From the NCBI RefSeq assembly GCF_964063345.1, contig NZ_OZ061318.1, forward strand, positions 3,100,001 to 3,164,000: 64,000 nucleotides of DNA, given 5' to 3'. Shown here piece by piece: positions 11,145-19,791 of the stretch. Both the position numbers and the translations under genes were made by a program. Position 1 is the stretch's first letter; every line of letters begins with the position of its first letter. The DNA comes from Pseudomonas lini. Its GTDB lineage: Bacteria > Pseudomonadota > Gammaproteobacteria > Pseudomonadales > Pseudomonadaceae. The notes under the pieces were generated by a model. That model had not been told where the DNA came from and did no database searches. It worked only from the letters and a program-made list of their open reading frames with translations.

Positions 11145-11564
11145 TCACATGACGCAATTGCTCAGCCGATCTTCGGCGACAATCTCCCGCTTGGCGTTGT
11201 ACAGCCGGGCGCTGGGGGTGAACGCTATAGAACGCGCTTCCAGCAGATAACGCTGGCCGGCCTCGAAATGGTCGTAGTTGATGGTCAGGTAGCACAGCCG
11301 CTCCAGCGGAGCATTCATCAAGCCCGAGCCGCCACCAAACACTTCAAAATCGAAACGTACCCTCAGTTCATGGCTACCCGGGGTGACCTGGAAGTAACGC
11401 CCGTCGCTCAGCCGCTGGTTGTCCAGCCGTTCGGCCATCAGCAGTTTCCCGCCGGGGCTCGGCGTAGCGAAGTCGACCCAGGCCATCTGCGGATCGACCG
11501 CCGGCAACGGACTCGTGCAACCGACAAAGGCGCCTGCAGCGAGCAACAGCAACAACCTGCGCAT
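11145..11564 (-). CDS. Putative lipoprotein (tandem copy A)
   Basis: The 139-residue product has a lipobox, AFVGC, so Cys16 would be lipidated and the protein periplasmic or outer-membrane bound. The mature part carries MAWVDF, then RYFQVTPGSHELRVRF and FEAGQRYLLEARSIAF. The same pattern occurs in the next gene (11605-12021), so the two are tandem paralogues. PGSHEL and GQRY segments suggest a small beta-rich domain. I do not recognise a named family. The start at 11564 is chosen for the signal peptide. Confidence 0.75.
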   Translation of the reverse strand: MRRLLLLLAAGAFVGCTSPLPAVDPQMAWVDFATPSPGGKLLMAERLDNQRLSDGRYFQVTPGSHELRVRFDFEVFGGGSGLMNAPLERLCYLTINYDHFEAGQRYLLEARSIAFTPSARLYNAKREIVAEDRLSNCVM

Positions 11565-11604
11565 GATGAATTTCCCAAGGACTGATAATTCAGCATAGCG
11601 TCGA

Positions 11605-12021
11605 TCAAGTACGTTGGCAGCCTGCCGGTGTGCCCTGCCCAATCACTTTTCGCTGTTGATCGTAGAGCTTCGCCCACGGCCGAAAGCCGATATACCCCGC
11701 TTGCAGCTGATACCGCTGACCGGCGTTGAAGTCCTTGAATTTCACATTCAACTGGCAGTCGCGCCACAGCGGCTCGGCGTCGGGGCCAATGTTGGTCGGC
11801 TGGACTGCGAACAAGTAGCGAACCGTCAGCTCATGGCTACCCGGCTGCACCTCGAAGTAGCGCTTATCGATGGAAGCCTTGTCATCGACTTCCACGGCTT
11901 GCAGAGCGGTGTCTTCCTGCCGTGAATCCAGATCGATCCATGCCTGCGAAGGATCAGGGGTGGGCAGTCCAGCACAACCGGCCAGCATCAGCAGGCCTCC
12001 CGTCAGCATCAACTTACGCAT
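11605..12021 (-). CDS. Putative lipoprotein (tandem copy B)
   Basis: The 138-residue product has the lipobox LMLAGC (Cys16). The mature part carries SQAWIDLDSR, RYFEVQPGSHELTVRYLF and FNAGQRYQLQAGYIGF, parallel to copy A downstream. GGAG about ten bases before the ATG at 12021 supports this start over a longer frame. The two genes are 40 bases apart and probably cotranscribed, divergent from the aminopeptidase lipoprotein gene at 12080. The function is unknown. Confidence 0.75.
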   Translation of the reverse strand: MRKLMLTGGLLMLAGCAGLPTPDPSQAWIDLDSRQEDTALQAVEVDDKASIDKRYFEVQPGSHELTVRYLFAVQPTNIGPDAEPLWRDCQLNVKFKDFNAGQRYQLQAGYIGFRPWAKLYDQQRKVIGQGTPAGCQRT

Positions 12022-12079
12022 AGCGGAGCTCCAATAGGCGGGATAGTCTTGCGGGCAGACTTTCCAGGGATGATTCATT

Positions 12080-13171
12080 TTGATCAGGCCGCGTCCAAGC
12101 CTTGGGTTACTTGATCGCGTTTTACGCATTTTGTTTCCGGGGATGTTTCTTTTGTTATTGAACGGCTGCACCAGCATCAGCTATTACGGCCAACTGGCCA
12201 GTGGTCAGCTGCACTTGCTGCGGGCACGGGAGCCGGTATCCAGTGTGATTGCCGATCCCGGCCGCGATCAGCAATTGCGCGTGCATCTGGCGCAATCACA
12301 AAAGGCCCGGACATTCGCCAGCCAACATCTGCACCTGCCGGACAACCAGAGCTACCGCCTGTACGCCGACATCGGCCGACCGTTTGTAGTCTGGAACGTC
12401 TTTGCCACGCCGGAGTTTTCCCTGAAGCCGCAGAACCATTGCTTCCCCATCGCTGGCTGCGTCGCCTATCGCGGGTATTACAGCCAGAGCGCTGCCCGCG
12501 GTGAGGCCGCGTTGCAACGGTTGCAAGGTATGGACGTGTCGATTGGCGGCGTCGAGGCCTATTCGACGCTCGGTTGGTTCAACGACCCGATCATGAGCTC
12601 AATGATGGGTTGGGGCGACGAACGGCTGGCGACGCTGATTTTTCACGAACTCGCACATCAACGTTTTTATGTGAAAGACGACACCGAGTTCAACGAGTCC
12701 TTCGCCACCTTCGTCGAGCAGGAAGGCACTCGCCAATGGCGCACATTCCGCGGCATGCCGCCGGATAATGGAGTTTTGGGGCAGCAACGCGATCAGTTCA
12801 TCCAATTGGTTCTAAACACCCGCAAGAGGTTGGAACAGATTTACGCCTTGCCGCTGCTGGCAGAGCAAATGCGCGAGCGCAAAGCCGCAGAGTTCGAACA
12901 ATTGCGCCGTGAATACCGGACGTTACGCGACAGCCAATGGGCCGGGAACAAACGCTATGACGCCTGGATCAACACCCCGATGAACAATGCCAGGCTACTG
13001 CCGTTTGGTTTGTACGACCAATGGGTGCCGGCGTTTGCCGCATTGTTCGGGCAGGTCGATGGGGATTGGGTGAGGTTTTATGCTGCGGTGGAGAAATTGG
13101 GCGCAATGCCGGTTGGGGAGCGTAAGGCGACGTTGAAAGTGCTGGCGGGATCAAAGAGCCCCGGTGGCTGA
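12080..13171 (+). CDS. Lipoprotein zinc aminopeptidase (COG4324 type)
   Basis: The 363-residue product starts at TTG 12080, preceded by AGGGATG; an ATG at 12143 would remove the basic N-region. The signal peptide ends in the lipobox LLLNGC (Cys30). The zinc motif HELAH lies near residue 190, followed about 20 residues later by FNESFATFVEQEG, which supplies the third ligand glutamate. This matches the predicted aminopeptidase family PF10023. Substrate and activity are unproven. It is divergent from the paired lipoprotein genes. Confidence 0.82.
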   Translation: MIRPRPSLGLLDRVLRILFPGMFLLLLNGCTSISYYGQLASGQLHLLRAREPVSSVIADPGRDQQLRVHLAQSQKARTFASQHLHLPDNQSYRLYADIGRPFVVWNVFATPEFSLKPQNHCFPIAGCVAYRGYYSQSAARGEAALQRLQGMDVSIGGVEAYSTLGWFNDPIMSSMMGWGDERLATLIFHELAHQRFYVKDDTEFNESFATFVEQEGTRQWRTFRGMPPDNGVLGQQRDQFIQLVLNTRKRLEQIYALPLLAEQMRERKAAEFEQLRREYRTLRDSQWAGNKRYDAWINTPMNNARLLPFGLYDQWVPAFAALFGQVDGDWVRFYAAVEKLGAMPVGERKATLKVLAGSKSPGG

Positions 13172-13183
13172 GCGGGCCTCTTC

Positions 13184-13278
13184 GCGGGCAAGCCTCGCTC
13201 CCACATTCGATCAGTGTATGCCAATGTCCCTTGGCCAAACACAAATCCCTGTGGGAGCGGGCTTGCCCGCGAAGGGTT
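13184..13278. repeat. REP doublet, GGGCTTGCCCGCGAAG family
   Basis: CTTCGCGGGCAAGCCTCGCT from 13180 faces TGTGGGAGCGGGCTTGCCCG and CGAAG at 13251-13276. The two inverted REP units flank a spacer between the convergent aminopeptidase and HAD genes. Confidence 0.85.
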
Positions 13279-13282
13279 TTGA

Positions 13283-13933
13283 TCAGCGCTGCAAAAACGC
13301 CTGATGCATCTCCTCCAGCGTTTCAAAGTGATACGCCGGCGCTTCTGCGCTCAACTCTTCCCGGCTGCCAAACCCATAACCCACCGCCGCCGCGTCCAGT
13401 CCATTGCTGCGAGCGCCGATCAGATCGTGTTTACGGTCGCCAATCATCAGCGTGTTGGCCGGGTCCAGGCCTTCTTCGCTCATCAAGTGCGCAATCAGCT
13501 CGACCTTGTTGGTCCGCGTGCCATCCAGCTCACTGCCGTAGATCACTTTGAAATGCTTGGCGAAGTCGAAATGCCGGGCGATTTCCCGGGCGAAAATCCA
13601 TGGCTTGGAAGTCGCGATGTACAGCTGTCGCCCTTGCCCACCGAGGGTTTCCAACAGCGGCATGACGCCGTCGAACACCCGGTTCTCATACAGCCCGGTG
13701 ACCTTGAAGCGCTCACGATAGAAGTTCACCGCTTCCCAGGCCTTAGGCTCGTCGAAGTCGTAGAACTGCATGAACGCCTGCAACAACGGCGGGCCGATGA
13801 AGTGCTCGAGCCTGGTCAGGTCCGGCTCATCGATGCCCAATTTGCTTAGGGCGAACTGGATGGAACGGGTGATGCCTTCACGCGGATCAGTCAGCGTGCC
13901 ATCGAGGTCGAACAGTACGGTTTGGTAATGCAT
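13283..13933 (-). CDS. HAD-superfamily hydrolase, phosphoglycolate phosphatase-like
   Basis: The 216-residue protein has the HAD motifs in order: DLDGTLTD (nucleophile Asp9, acid Asp11), motif II TSKP, a lysine in the TNKVELI region, and GDRKHD. The cap domain between the first two motifs is helical (subclass IA). The family includes phosphoglycolate phosphatase and nucleotidases; substrate cannot be fixed from sequence. It is in the same direction as the gamma-carbonic anhydrase gene 45 bases upstream and may share its transcript. Confidence 0.88.
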   Translation of the reverse strand: MHYQTVLFDLDGTLTDPREGITRSIQFALSKLGIDEPDLTRLEHFIGPPLLQAFMQFYDFDEPKAWEAVNFYRERFKVTGLYENRVFDGVMPLLETLGGQGRQLYIATSKPWIFAREIARHFDFAKHFKVIYGSELDGTRTNKVELIAHLMSEEGLDPANTLMIGDRKHDLIGARSNGLDAAAVGYGFGSREELSAEAPAYHFETLEEMHQAFLQR

Positions 13934-13978
13934 GAAAATTCCTGGGCAATAACGAGACGCTTTCTATTATCAAGAGGC

Positions 13979-14524
13979 TTAGAGCTGGTCGTAGCCTTCG
14001 GCCAGATGCAGATCCTTGAGCTTCACGTAGTTCGCCGCGCTGTAGGTGAAAAAGGCTTTTTCCTTGTCAGTCAGCGGCCGGATTTGTTTCACCGGGCTAC
14101 CGACATAAAGGAAACCGCTTTCCAGGCGCTTGCCCGGGGGTACCAGGCTGCCAGCGCCGATGATCACATCGTCCTCGACCACCGCACCGTCCATGACGAT
14201 GCTGCCCATGCCGATCAGAATCCGGTTACCCACGGCGCAACCATGAAGCATGACTTTATGCGCGATGGTCACATCGTCACCGATCAACAGCGGGAAGCCA
14301 TCGGGGTTGAATGGTCCGGCGTGGGTAATGTGCAACACGCAGCCGTCCTGCACGCTGGTGCGCGCACCGATTCGGATGCGATGCATGTCGCCGCGGATCA
14401 CCGTCAGCGGCCAGACAGAGCTGTCTTCGCCGATTTCGACGTCGCCGATCACCACTGCCGAGCCGTCGACAAAGGCGCCTTTGCCCAGCAGCGGCGTGTG
14501 GTTCTGATACTTGCGAAGGGTCAC
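13979..14524 (-). CDS. Gamma-class carbonic anhydrase-like protein
   Basis: The 181-residue protein is a left-handed beta-helix built of hexapeptide repeats, e.g. SAVVIGDVEIGEDSSVW and TSVQDGCV. A histidine cluster (residues 65, 68, 89 and 94 in HITHAG and AHKVMLHG) fits the metal site of gamma-carbonic anhydrases such as YrdA/CaiE-like proteins. Many such proteins have little measured activity. GTG at 14524 is chosen because upstream frame extends into prlC; GAGAGAGAG precedes it. It is divergent from prlC. Confidence 0.88.
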   Translation of the reverse strand: MTLRKYQNHTPLLGKGAFVDGSAVVIGDVEIGEDSSVWPLTVIRGDMHRIRIGARTSVQDGCVLHITHAGPFNPDGFPLLIGDDVTIAHKVMLHGCAVGNRILIGMGSIVMDGAVVEDDVIIGAGSLVPPGKRLESGFLYVGSPVKQIRPLTDKEKAFFTYSAANYVKLKDLHLAEGYDQL

Positions 14525-14625
14525 GATAGGCTCTCTCTCTTTTGCTGATAGCTGCGGTGAGCGTCGATTGTAATTAAGATGGGGCCATGTTTCTTCCCGC
14601 ATGTTTTCCAGCCAAGGTGCCAACC

Positions 14626-16677
14626 GTGAGCGTGAACAACCCTCTTCTGCAGTCCTACGACCTGCCGCCGTTCTCGGCGATCCGTGCCGAACACGTGCAA
14701 CCGGCCATTGAAAAGATCCTGGCTGACAACCGCGCCGCCATCGTCGATATCCTCCAAACCCAAGGCACACAACCGACCTGGGCCGGCCTGGTGCTGGCGA
14801 TGGATGAACTCAACGATCGTCTGGGCGCCGCCTGGAGCCCGGTCAGCCACCTCAATGCCGTGTGCAACAGCGCCGAGTTGCGCGAAGCCTACGAGTCCTG
14901 CCTGCCGGCCTTGAGCGCATACGCCACCGAACTGGGCCAGAACCGCGAATTGTTTCAGGCCTATGAAGCGCTGGCCAACAGCCCAGAGGCCGTCGGTTTC
15001 GACGTGGCGCAGAAAACCATCCTGGAACACGCCCTGCGTGACTTCCGCCTGTCGGGTATCGACCTGCCTGCGCCAGAGCAAAAGCGTTACGCCGATGTGC
15101 AGAGCAAACTGTCGGAGCTGGGCAGCCGCTTCTCCAATCAATTGCTCGACGCCACCCAGGCCTGGACCAAGCACGTCACCGACGAAGCCGCCCTCGCCGG
15201 CCTGACAGAGTCGGCCAAGGCGCAAATGGCCGCCGCCGCGCAAGCCAAAGAGCTGGAAGGCTGGTTGATCACCCTGGAATTCCCGAGTTACTACGCGGTG
15301 ATGACCTACGCCCAGGACCGCGCCCTGCGTGAAGAAGTCTACGCCGCCTACTGCACCCGTGCGTCGGACCAAGGGCCGAATGCCGGTCAGAATGACAACG
15401 GCCCGGTCATGGAAGAAATCCTCGACCTGCGTCAGGAATTGGCAAAGCTATTGGGTTTCTCCAGCTTCTCGGAGCTGAGCCTGGCCACCAAAATGGCCGA
15501 GTCCAACGATCAGGTGCTGAGTTTCTTGCGCGACCTGGCCAAACGCAGCAAGCCGTTCGCCGCCCAGGATCTGCAACAGCTCAAGGCCTATGCCGCCGAA
15601 CAAGGTTGCCCGGACCTGCAAAGCTGGGACAGCGGTTTCTACGGTGAAAAACTTCGCGAACAGCGCTATAGCGTCGCCCAGGAAACCCTTCGTGCTTACT
15701 TCCCGATCGACAAGGTTCTGGGAGGCTTGTTCAGCATCGTCCAGCGCCTGTACGGCATCGAGATCGCCGAGCTGAAAGGCTTCGATACCTGGCATCCGGA
15801 CGTTCGCCTGTTCGAAATCAAGGAAAACGGCCAGCACGTCGGCCGGTTCTTCTTCGACCTGTATGCCCGCGCCAACAAGCGCGGCGGTGCCTGGATGGAC
15901 GGCGCTCGCGATCATCGCCGCACGATCAACGGCGTGCTGCAAAGCCCGGTGGCGAATCTGGTGTGCAATTTCACCCCGGCCGACAGCGGTAAACCGGCCC
16001 TGCTTACCCACGATGAAGTGACTACGCTGTTCCACGAATTCGGTCACGGCCTGCATCACCTGCTGACCCGCGTCGAGCATGCTGGCGTGTCCGGCATTAA
16101 TGGCGTGGCTTGGGATGCGGTCGAGCTGCCAAGCCAGTTCATGGAAAACTGGTGCTGGGAGCCAGAAGGCCTGGCGCTGATTTCCGGTCACTACGAAACC
16201 GGCGAGCCGTTGCCTCAGGACTTGCTGGAGAAAATGCTCGCGGCGAAGAACTTCCAGTCCGGCCTGATGATGGTCCGCCAGTTGGAGTTCTCGCTGTTCG
16301 ACTTCGAACTGCACGCCACCCACGACGACGGTCGCAGTGTGCTGCAAGTGCTCGAAGGCGTGCGCGATGAGGTCTCGGTCATGCGTCCGCCGGCCTACAA
16401 CCGCTTCCCCAACAGCTTCGCCCACATCTTTGCCGGCGGTTACGCGGCGGGTTACTACAGCTATAAATGGGCTGAAGTATTGTCGGCCGATGCCTTCTCG
16501 AAGTTCGAAGAAGACGGCGTGCTCAATGCCGAGACCGGTCGTGCGTTCCGTGAAGCGATCCTGGCGCGGGGCGGTTCCCAAGAACCGATGGTGCTGTTCG
16601 TCGACTTCCGTGGCCGTGCGCCATCGATTGACGCACTCTTGCGCCACAGCGGCCTGAGTGAGGACGCGGCAGCATGA
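14626..16677 (+). CDS. prlC: Oligopeptidase A
   Basis: The 683-residue cytoplasmic M3A zinc metallopeptidase degrades peptides, including cleaved signal peptides. The active-site HEFGH is at residues 470-474 (His470, Glu471, His474), with the third ligand Glu in the VELPSQFMENW region about 28 residues on. The GTG at 14626 (SVNNPLLQSYDLPPFSAI) fits the family N-terminus and has AAGGTG upstream; a longer ATG version at 14587 lacks support. Its stop overlaps the yheV-like ATG by four bases. Confidence 0.96.
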   Translation: MSVNNPLLQSYDLPPFSAIRAEHVQPAIEKILADNRAAIVDILQTQGTQPTWAGLVLAMDELNDRLGAAWSPVSHLNAVCNSAELREAYESCLPALSAYATELGQNRELFQAYEALANSPEAVGFDVAQKTILEHALRDFRLSGIDLPAPEQKRYADVQSKLSELGSRFSNQLLDATQAWTKHVTDEAALAGLTESAKAQMAAAAQAKELEGWLITLEFPSYYAVMTYAQDRALREEVYAAYCTRASDQGPNAGQNDNGPVMEEILDLRQELAKLLGFSSFSELSLATKMAESNDQVLSFLRDLAKRSKPFAAQDLQQLKAYAAEQGCPDLQSWDSGFYGEKLREQRYSVAQETLRAYFPIDKVLGGLFSIVQRLYGIEIAELKGFDTWHPDVRLFEIKENGQHVGRFFFDLYARANKRGGAWMDGARDHRRTINGVLQSPVANLVCNFTPADSGKPALLTHDEVTTLFHEFGHGLHHLLTRVEHAGVSGINGVAWDAVELPSQFMENWCWEPEGLALISGHYETGEPLPQDLLEKMLAAKNFQSGLMMVRQLEFSLFDFELHATHDDGRSVLQVLEGVRDEVSVMRPPAYNRFPNSFAHIFAGGYAAGYYSYKWAEVLSADAFSKFEEDGVLNAETGRAFREAILARGGSQEPMVLFVDFRGRAPSIDALLRHSGLSEDAAA

Positions 16678-16961
16678 GTGAGGGATCTGTGATTACCAAA
16701 AAACGCTTTATCGCCGGGGCGGTCTGCCCGGCCTGCAGCGAGCCGGACAAATTGATGATGTGGAGCGAAGACGCCGTTCCGCACCGCGAGTGCGTGGCCT
16801 GCGGTTATTCCGACACGCTGAATGAACAAGGTCTGTCGGTGCCCAAGGAATTGGGCACGCGGGTCAATACCTCGGCACTCAAGGTGCCGGACGCCAAGGT
16901 TCAGGCCGTGCAGTTTTTCCCGAACCCGAAGCTGAAGAAGAACCCAGACGAGCAACACTGA
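16674..16961 (+). CDS. YheV-family zinc-ribbon protein
   Basis: The 95-residue protein has two CxxC pairs (Cys18/21 and Cys40/43), with KKRFIAGAVCPAC as in E. coli YheV, which also lies next to prlC. A GTG at 16689 (ITKKRF) would be an alternative start closer to the E. coli length. ATG at 16674 gives the ATGA overlap with prlC and is preferred. The ribbon suggests zinc and perhaps RNA binding; the role is unknown. Confidence 0.88.
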   Translation: MSEGSVITKKRFIAGAVCPACSEPDKLMMWSEDAVPHRECVACGYSDTLNEQGLSVPKELGTRVNTSALKVPDAKVQAVQFFPNPKLKKNPDEQH

Positions 16962-16973
16962 GTGCTGGAAACC

Positions 16974-17002
16974 ACCTTCCACTGCGCCATGCAGTGGGAG
17001 GT
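16974..17002. terminator. Possible bidirectional hairpin between yheV and a convergent gene
   Basis: ACCTTCCACTGC (16974-16985) pairs with GCAGTGGGAGGT (16991-17002), one G-T pair, five-base loop. No clear T run follows, so terminator function is uncertain. Confidence 0.4.
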
Positions 17003-17007
17003 ATTAC

Positions 17008-17655
17008 TTACTCGACATGGGCCGATTTGAACCAGTTCTTCATCGAGCAACTGGCAAATGGGCTGGTGCTGCAATCACCATTGGCCAGCGCCGTACGAAG
17101 TTTGTCGACATCGGCCTGCATCATGTAACGCACACCATCCTTGAAATGGGTGCTGTCACCAAAGCCGCCTTGGGTCATTTCACTCAAGGCATCTTCCTTG
17201 CTCCAGCCCTGCACGACCACCCGATACATTGCGGCCATAAGGCCGGTGCGGTCAGAGCCGTGCTTGCAATGCATAAGCACAGGGCCTTTGGCCTCGGCGG
17301 TCTGAATTGTGCGAAGGGCCTTGAGTACATCGCTGTCATCCACGTGATTGGTGCGGTAGGGCAGCTGTAGCCGGGTGATTCCGGGTGTGGACAACCAGGT
17401 TGAGTCCGATTCGGGCAGGAAATTGATGACAGTGCCGACCTTGAGTTTCTCCAGCAACGGTAGCGCTGTGCGGTCGGGCAATGCACTGCGGTACAGCGTC
17501 GGGGACATTTTAAAAAGGTTGTATTTGGCTTCTACCGGTTGAGCCCACTCCGAGGGACGAGGTAAAGCCGAGTCGTCCGCATGGGCCAGCGTCAGGTTGA
17601 AAAGTGCGGCCAGCGACAAAAAGAGCATCGCGGGTAAAAGGCGCAGTAGGGGCAT
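17008..17655 (-). CDS. Exported dual-specificity / tyrosine phosphatase
   Basis: The 215-residue product has a hydrophobic signal (MPLLRLLPAMLFLSLAALFN, cleavage near AHA, residue 26). The phosphatase signature HCKHGSDRTG carries nucleophile Cys130 and Arg136, and an upstream VDDSDV loop is a candidate general acid. This fits a periplasmic DSP/PTP-like phosphatase. Starts at 17694 and 17796 are in frame but would bury the signal peptide. Targets are unknown; phosphoinositide, polysaccharide or protein phosphates are possible. Confidence 0.82.
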   Translation of the reverse strand: MPLLRLLPAMLFLSLAALFNLTLAHADDSALPRPSEWAQPVEAKYNLFKMSPTLYRSALPDRTALPLLEKLKVGTVINFLPESDSTWLSTPGITRLQLPYRTNHVDDSDVLKALRTIQTAEAKGPVLMHCKHGSDRTGLMAAMYRVVVQGWSKEDALSEMTQGGFGDSTHFKDGVRYMMQADVDKLRTALANGDCSTSPFASCSMKNWFKSAHVE

Positions 17656-17954
17656 GCTCAGGTTGACCGTAAAGGGTGAAGAAGTAACCGACATCCTGAA
17701 CCCGGGGCAGTCAAAGGCCTGTGAGGCCACTGTCAAAGAATCGTGAATAAATAGCTGATTTCCGACACAGAGGGTCATCCAGGGTGTTGCAGTCAAAGTA
17801 CCGACTTCGCTGATTGACGTTATATACAGAAAAAACTCTGACGTTCAGTGATGCATTAGTTTCGAGACTCACTCCGGCACGGGACTGAATCAGCAAAGGG
17901 AGATAAGCCAAACCTGCACGTACACTCATGCAGGTTTGGCAATAACTATAAACT

Positions 17955-18260
17955 TCAGGGATTTACAATGCTGGAATAAGCCTTGGCCAAAGCCAGAAGT
18001 TTAGCCCTGTCATCATTATCAATATCGCCGTCCCCATCCACATCGCTGTTGATGGTCTTGATCGTGAAGGACCGGCCAGCATCGTTGGAAACCGCTGTCA
18101 CATAGACGGAGTCGACCAGTGCTGTGGTCTCCACCTTATTTACCGCATCCCACTCCAACTCTTTACGTGCAAGTTGCATCGATACCCGGGCTTCACGAGG
18201 GCTGGTGATATTTGGCGCCAGCAGTTGTAAAAAAATACCGCGCTGATTAAAAAACGACAT
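17955..18260 (-). CDS. Small protein with dockerin/EF-hand-like calcium loop
   Basis: The 101-residue protein has no signal peptide. Residues 73-84 read DVDGDGDIDNDD, matching the dockerin type I calcium loop (ligands at 1, 3, 5, 7, 9 and 12), followed by the helix RAKLLALAKAY. Only one such repeat is present. AGAAGGA lies before the ATG at 18260. The first 60 residues match no family I recognise. It stands alone between the phosphatase and radical SAM genes. Calcium binding is inferred from the loop. Confidence 0.75.
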   Translation of the reverse strand: MSFFNQRGIFLQLLAPNITSPREARVSMQLARKELEWDAVNKVETTALVDSVYVTAVSNDAGRSFTIKTINSDVDGDGDIDNDDRAKLLALAKAYSSIVNP

Positions 18261-18488
18261 GATTAGATCCTTCTAATTATTGATCCACGACAACTTCGTG
18301 TGGAATGGATAGTAATGGTATTTATTGTAAGCGCACCACTTTATATCTGTTTCTCGCGATGACTACTGCGGAGCACAATTCATCGTGTTAGTTAATATGG
18401 TTACCTAAGGTATGAAGCTGCCGAACGGCACTAGTCTGTCACCTGACCTTCGGATACTGTATGCACATACAGCCATTGGACTTTGTCG

Positions 18489-19547
18489 ATGAATACGCCT
18501 CTGCCACCCCGTGGCCGCGGTACCGCCACCAACCCGCACAACCGCTTTGCGCCTAACTGTTCAGTGGCCGAGGATGACGGCTGGTATCAGGAAGCGCCGA
18601 TCACCCAAGGCACCGAGGTGCGCATTGAGACGGCGAAAACCATCATCACCCGCAATAACTCGCCAGATCTGCCGTTCGATCGTTCGATCAATCCCTATCG
18701 CGGCTGCGAGCACGGCTGCATCTATTGCTACGCACGGCCCAGCCACGCCTATTGGGATATGTCACCGGGGCTGGATTTCGAAACCAGACTGATCGCCAAG
18801 ACCAACGCCGCCGATGTGCTGGAAGAACAACTGTCCAAGCGCGGCTATCAATGCGCGCCGATCAATCTGGGTTCCAATACCGATCCCTATCAGCCCATCG
18901 AACGTGAACACAGAATCACCCGCAAGACTCTCGAAGTGCTGCTGCGTTACCGCCATCCGGTGACCATCATCACCAAGGGCTCGCTGATTCTTCGCGATCT
19001 GGACTTGTTGGCCGAACTCGCCGAACAAAGGCTGGTGGCGGTGATGATCAGCCTGACCACGCTGGATGATGAACTCAAACGCATTCTCGAACCTCGCGCC
19101 GCGGCACCCAAGGCACGACTGCGGGCCATCCGGGTGATGCGCGAAGCCGGGATTCCGGTGGGAGTTTTGTGCTCACCGATGATTCCAATGATCAACGACA
19201 GCGAACTCGAAAGCCTGCTGACCGAAGCCCATGCGGCCGGCGCGCAAAGTGCGGCCTACATGATGTTGCGCCTGCCGCTGGAAGTGGCGCCGCTGTTCGA
19301 AGAGTGGCTGGCTGCCCACTATCCTCAGCGTGCAGCTCATGTGTTGAGCCTGATTCGCCAAAGCCGTGGTGGTGAGCTCTACGACAGCCGGTTCGGTGCC
19401 AGAATGCGCGGTGAAGGACCGTTTGCGGATCTGTTGGCGCAGCGCTTCGCCAAAACCATCAAACGCCTGGGGCTCAATCGTCGGGAAGGTTTCAATCTGG
19501 ATTGCGAAGCCTTTTGTCCGCCGGGTCGCCAAATGTCGTTGATTTAA
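18489..19547 (+). CDS. PA0069-type radical SAM protein (SplB-like)
   Basis: The 352-residue protein has the iron-sulfur triad CEHGCIYC (Cys73, Cys77, Cys80) with the CxxxCxxC spacing of radical SAM enzymes, and NLGSNTDPYQPIE and PVTIITKGSLILRDL as in the spore photoproduct lyase-like COG1533 group. Its substrate is unknown. ATG at 18489 or TTG at 18483 are both possible starts; neither has a strong ribosome-binding site. The 230 bases before it contain no gene. Confidence 0.88.
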   Translation: MNTPLPPRGRGTATNPHNRFAPNCSVAEDDGWYQEAPITQGTEVRIETAKTIITRNNSPDLPFDRSINPYRGCEHGCIYCYARPSHAYWDMSPGLDFETRLIAKTNAADVLEEQLSKRGYQCAPINLGSNTDPYQPIEREHRITRKTLEVLLRYRHPVTIITKGSLILRDLDLLAELAEQRLVAVMISLTTLDDELKRILEPRAAAPKARLRAIRVMREAGIPVGVLCSPMIPMINDSELESLLTEAHAAGAQSAAYMMLRLPLEVAPLFEEWLAAHYPQRAAHVLSLIRQSRGGELYDSRFGARMRGEGPFADLLAQRFAKTIKRLGLNRREGFNLDCEAFCPPGRQMSLI

Positions 19548-19791
19548 GGACAATTGGCCCTATGGTTGAGTAGAGAAAACGATACGCCGCGTTTAGGCTG
19601 GTCACGTTTTTGGTGACCTGGAACACTCGTTCTAGAGCGTTTTATTCAGTTTGAGTTAAGTTTCAACCGCTACCTTGTTCATCGAGTGACTGACGGGTCT
19701 GGCCTTTCGACCTGGACGTTTTTTAAACAGCCACTGGCTTCATACCGGACAAAACGGGAAAATTCCCTGACTCCGCCAAAGAGGATGAATC

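Noticed and set aside
15448..16647. 399-codon minus-strand frame opposite prlC
   Set aside because: Antisense shadow of oligopeptidase A.
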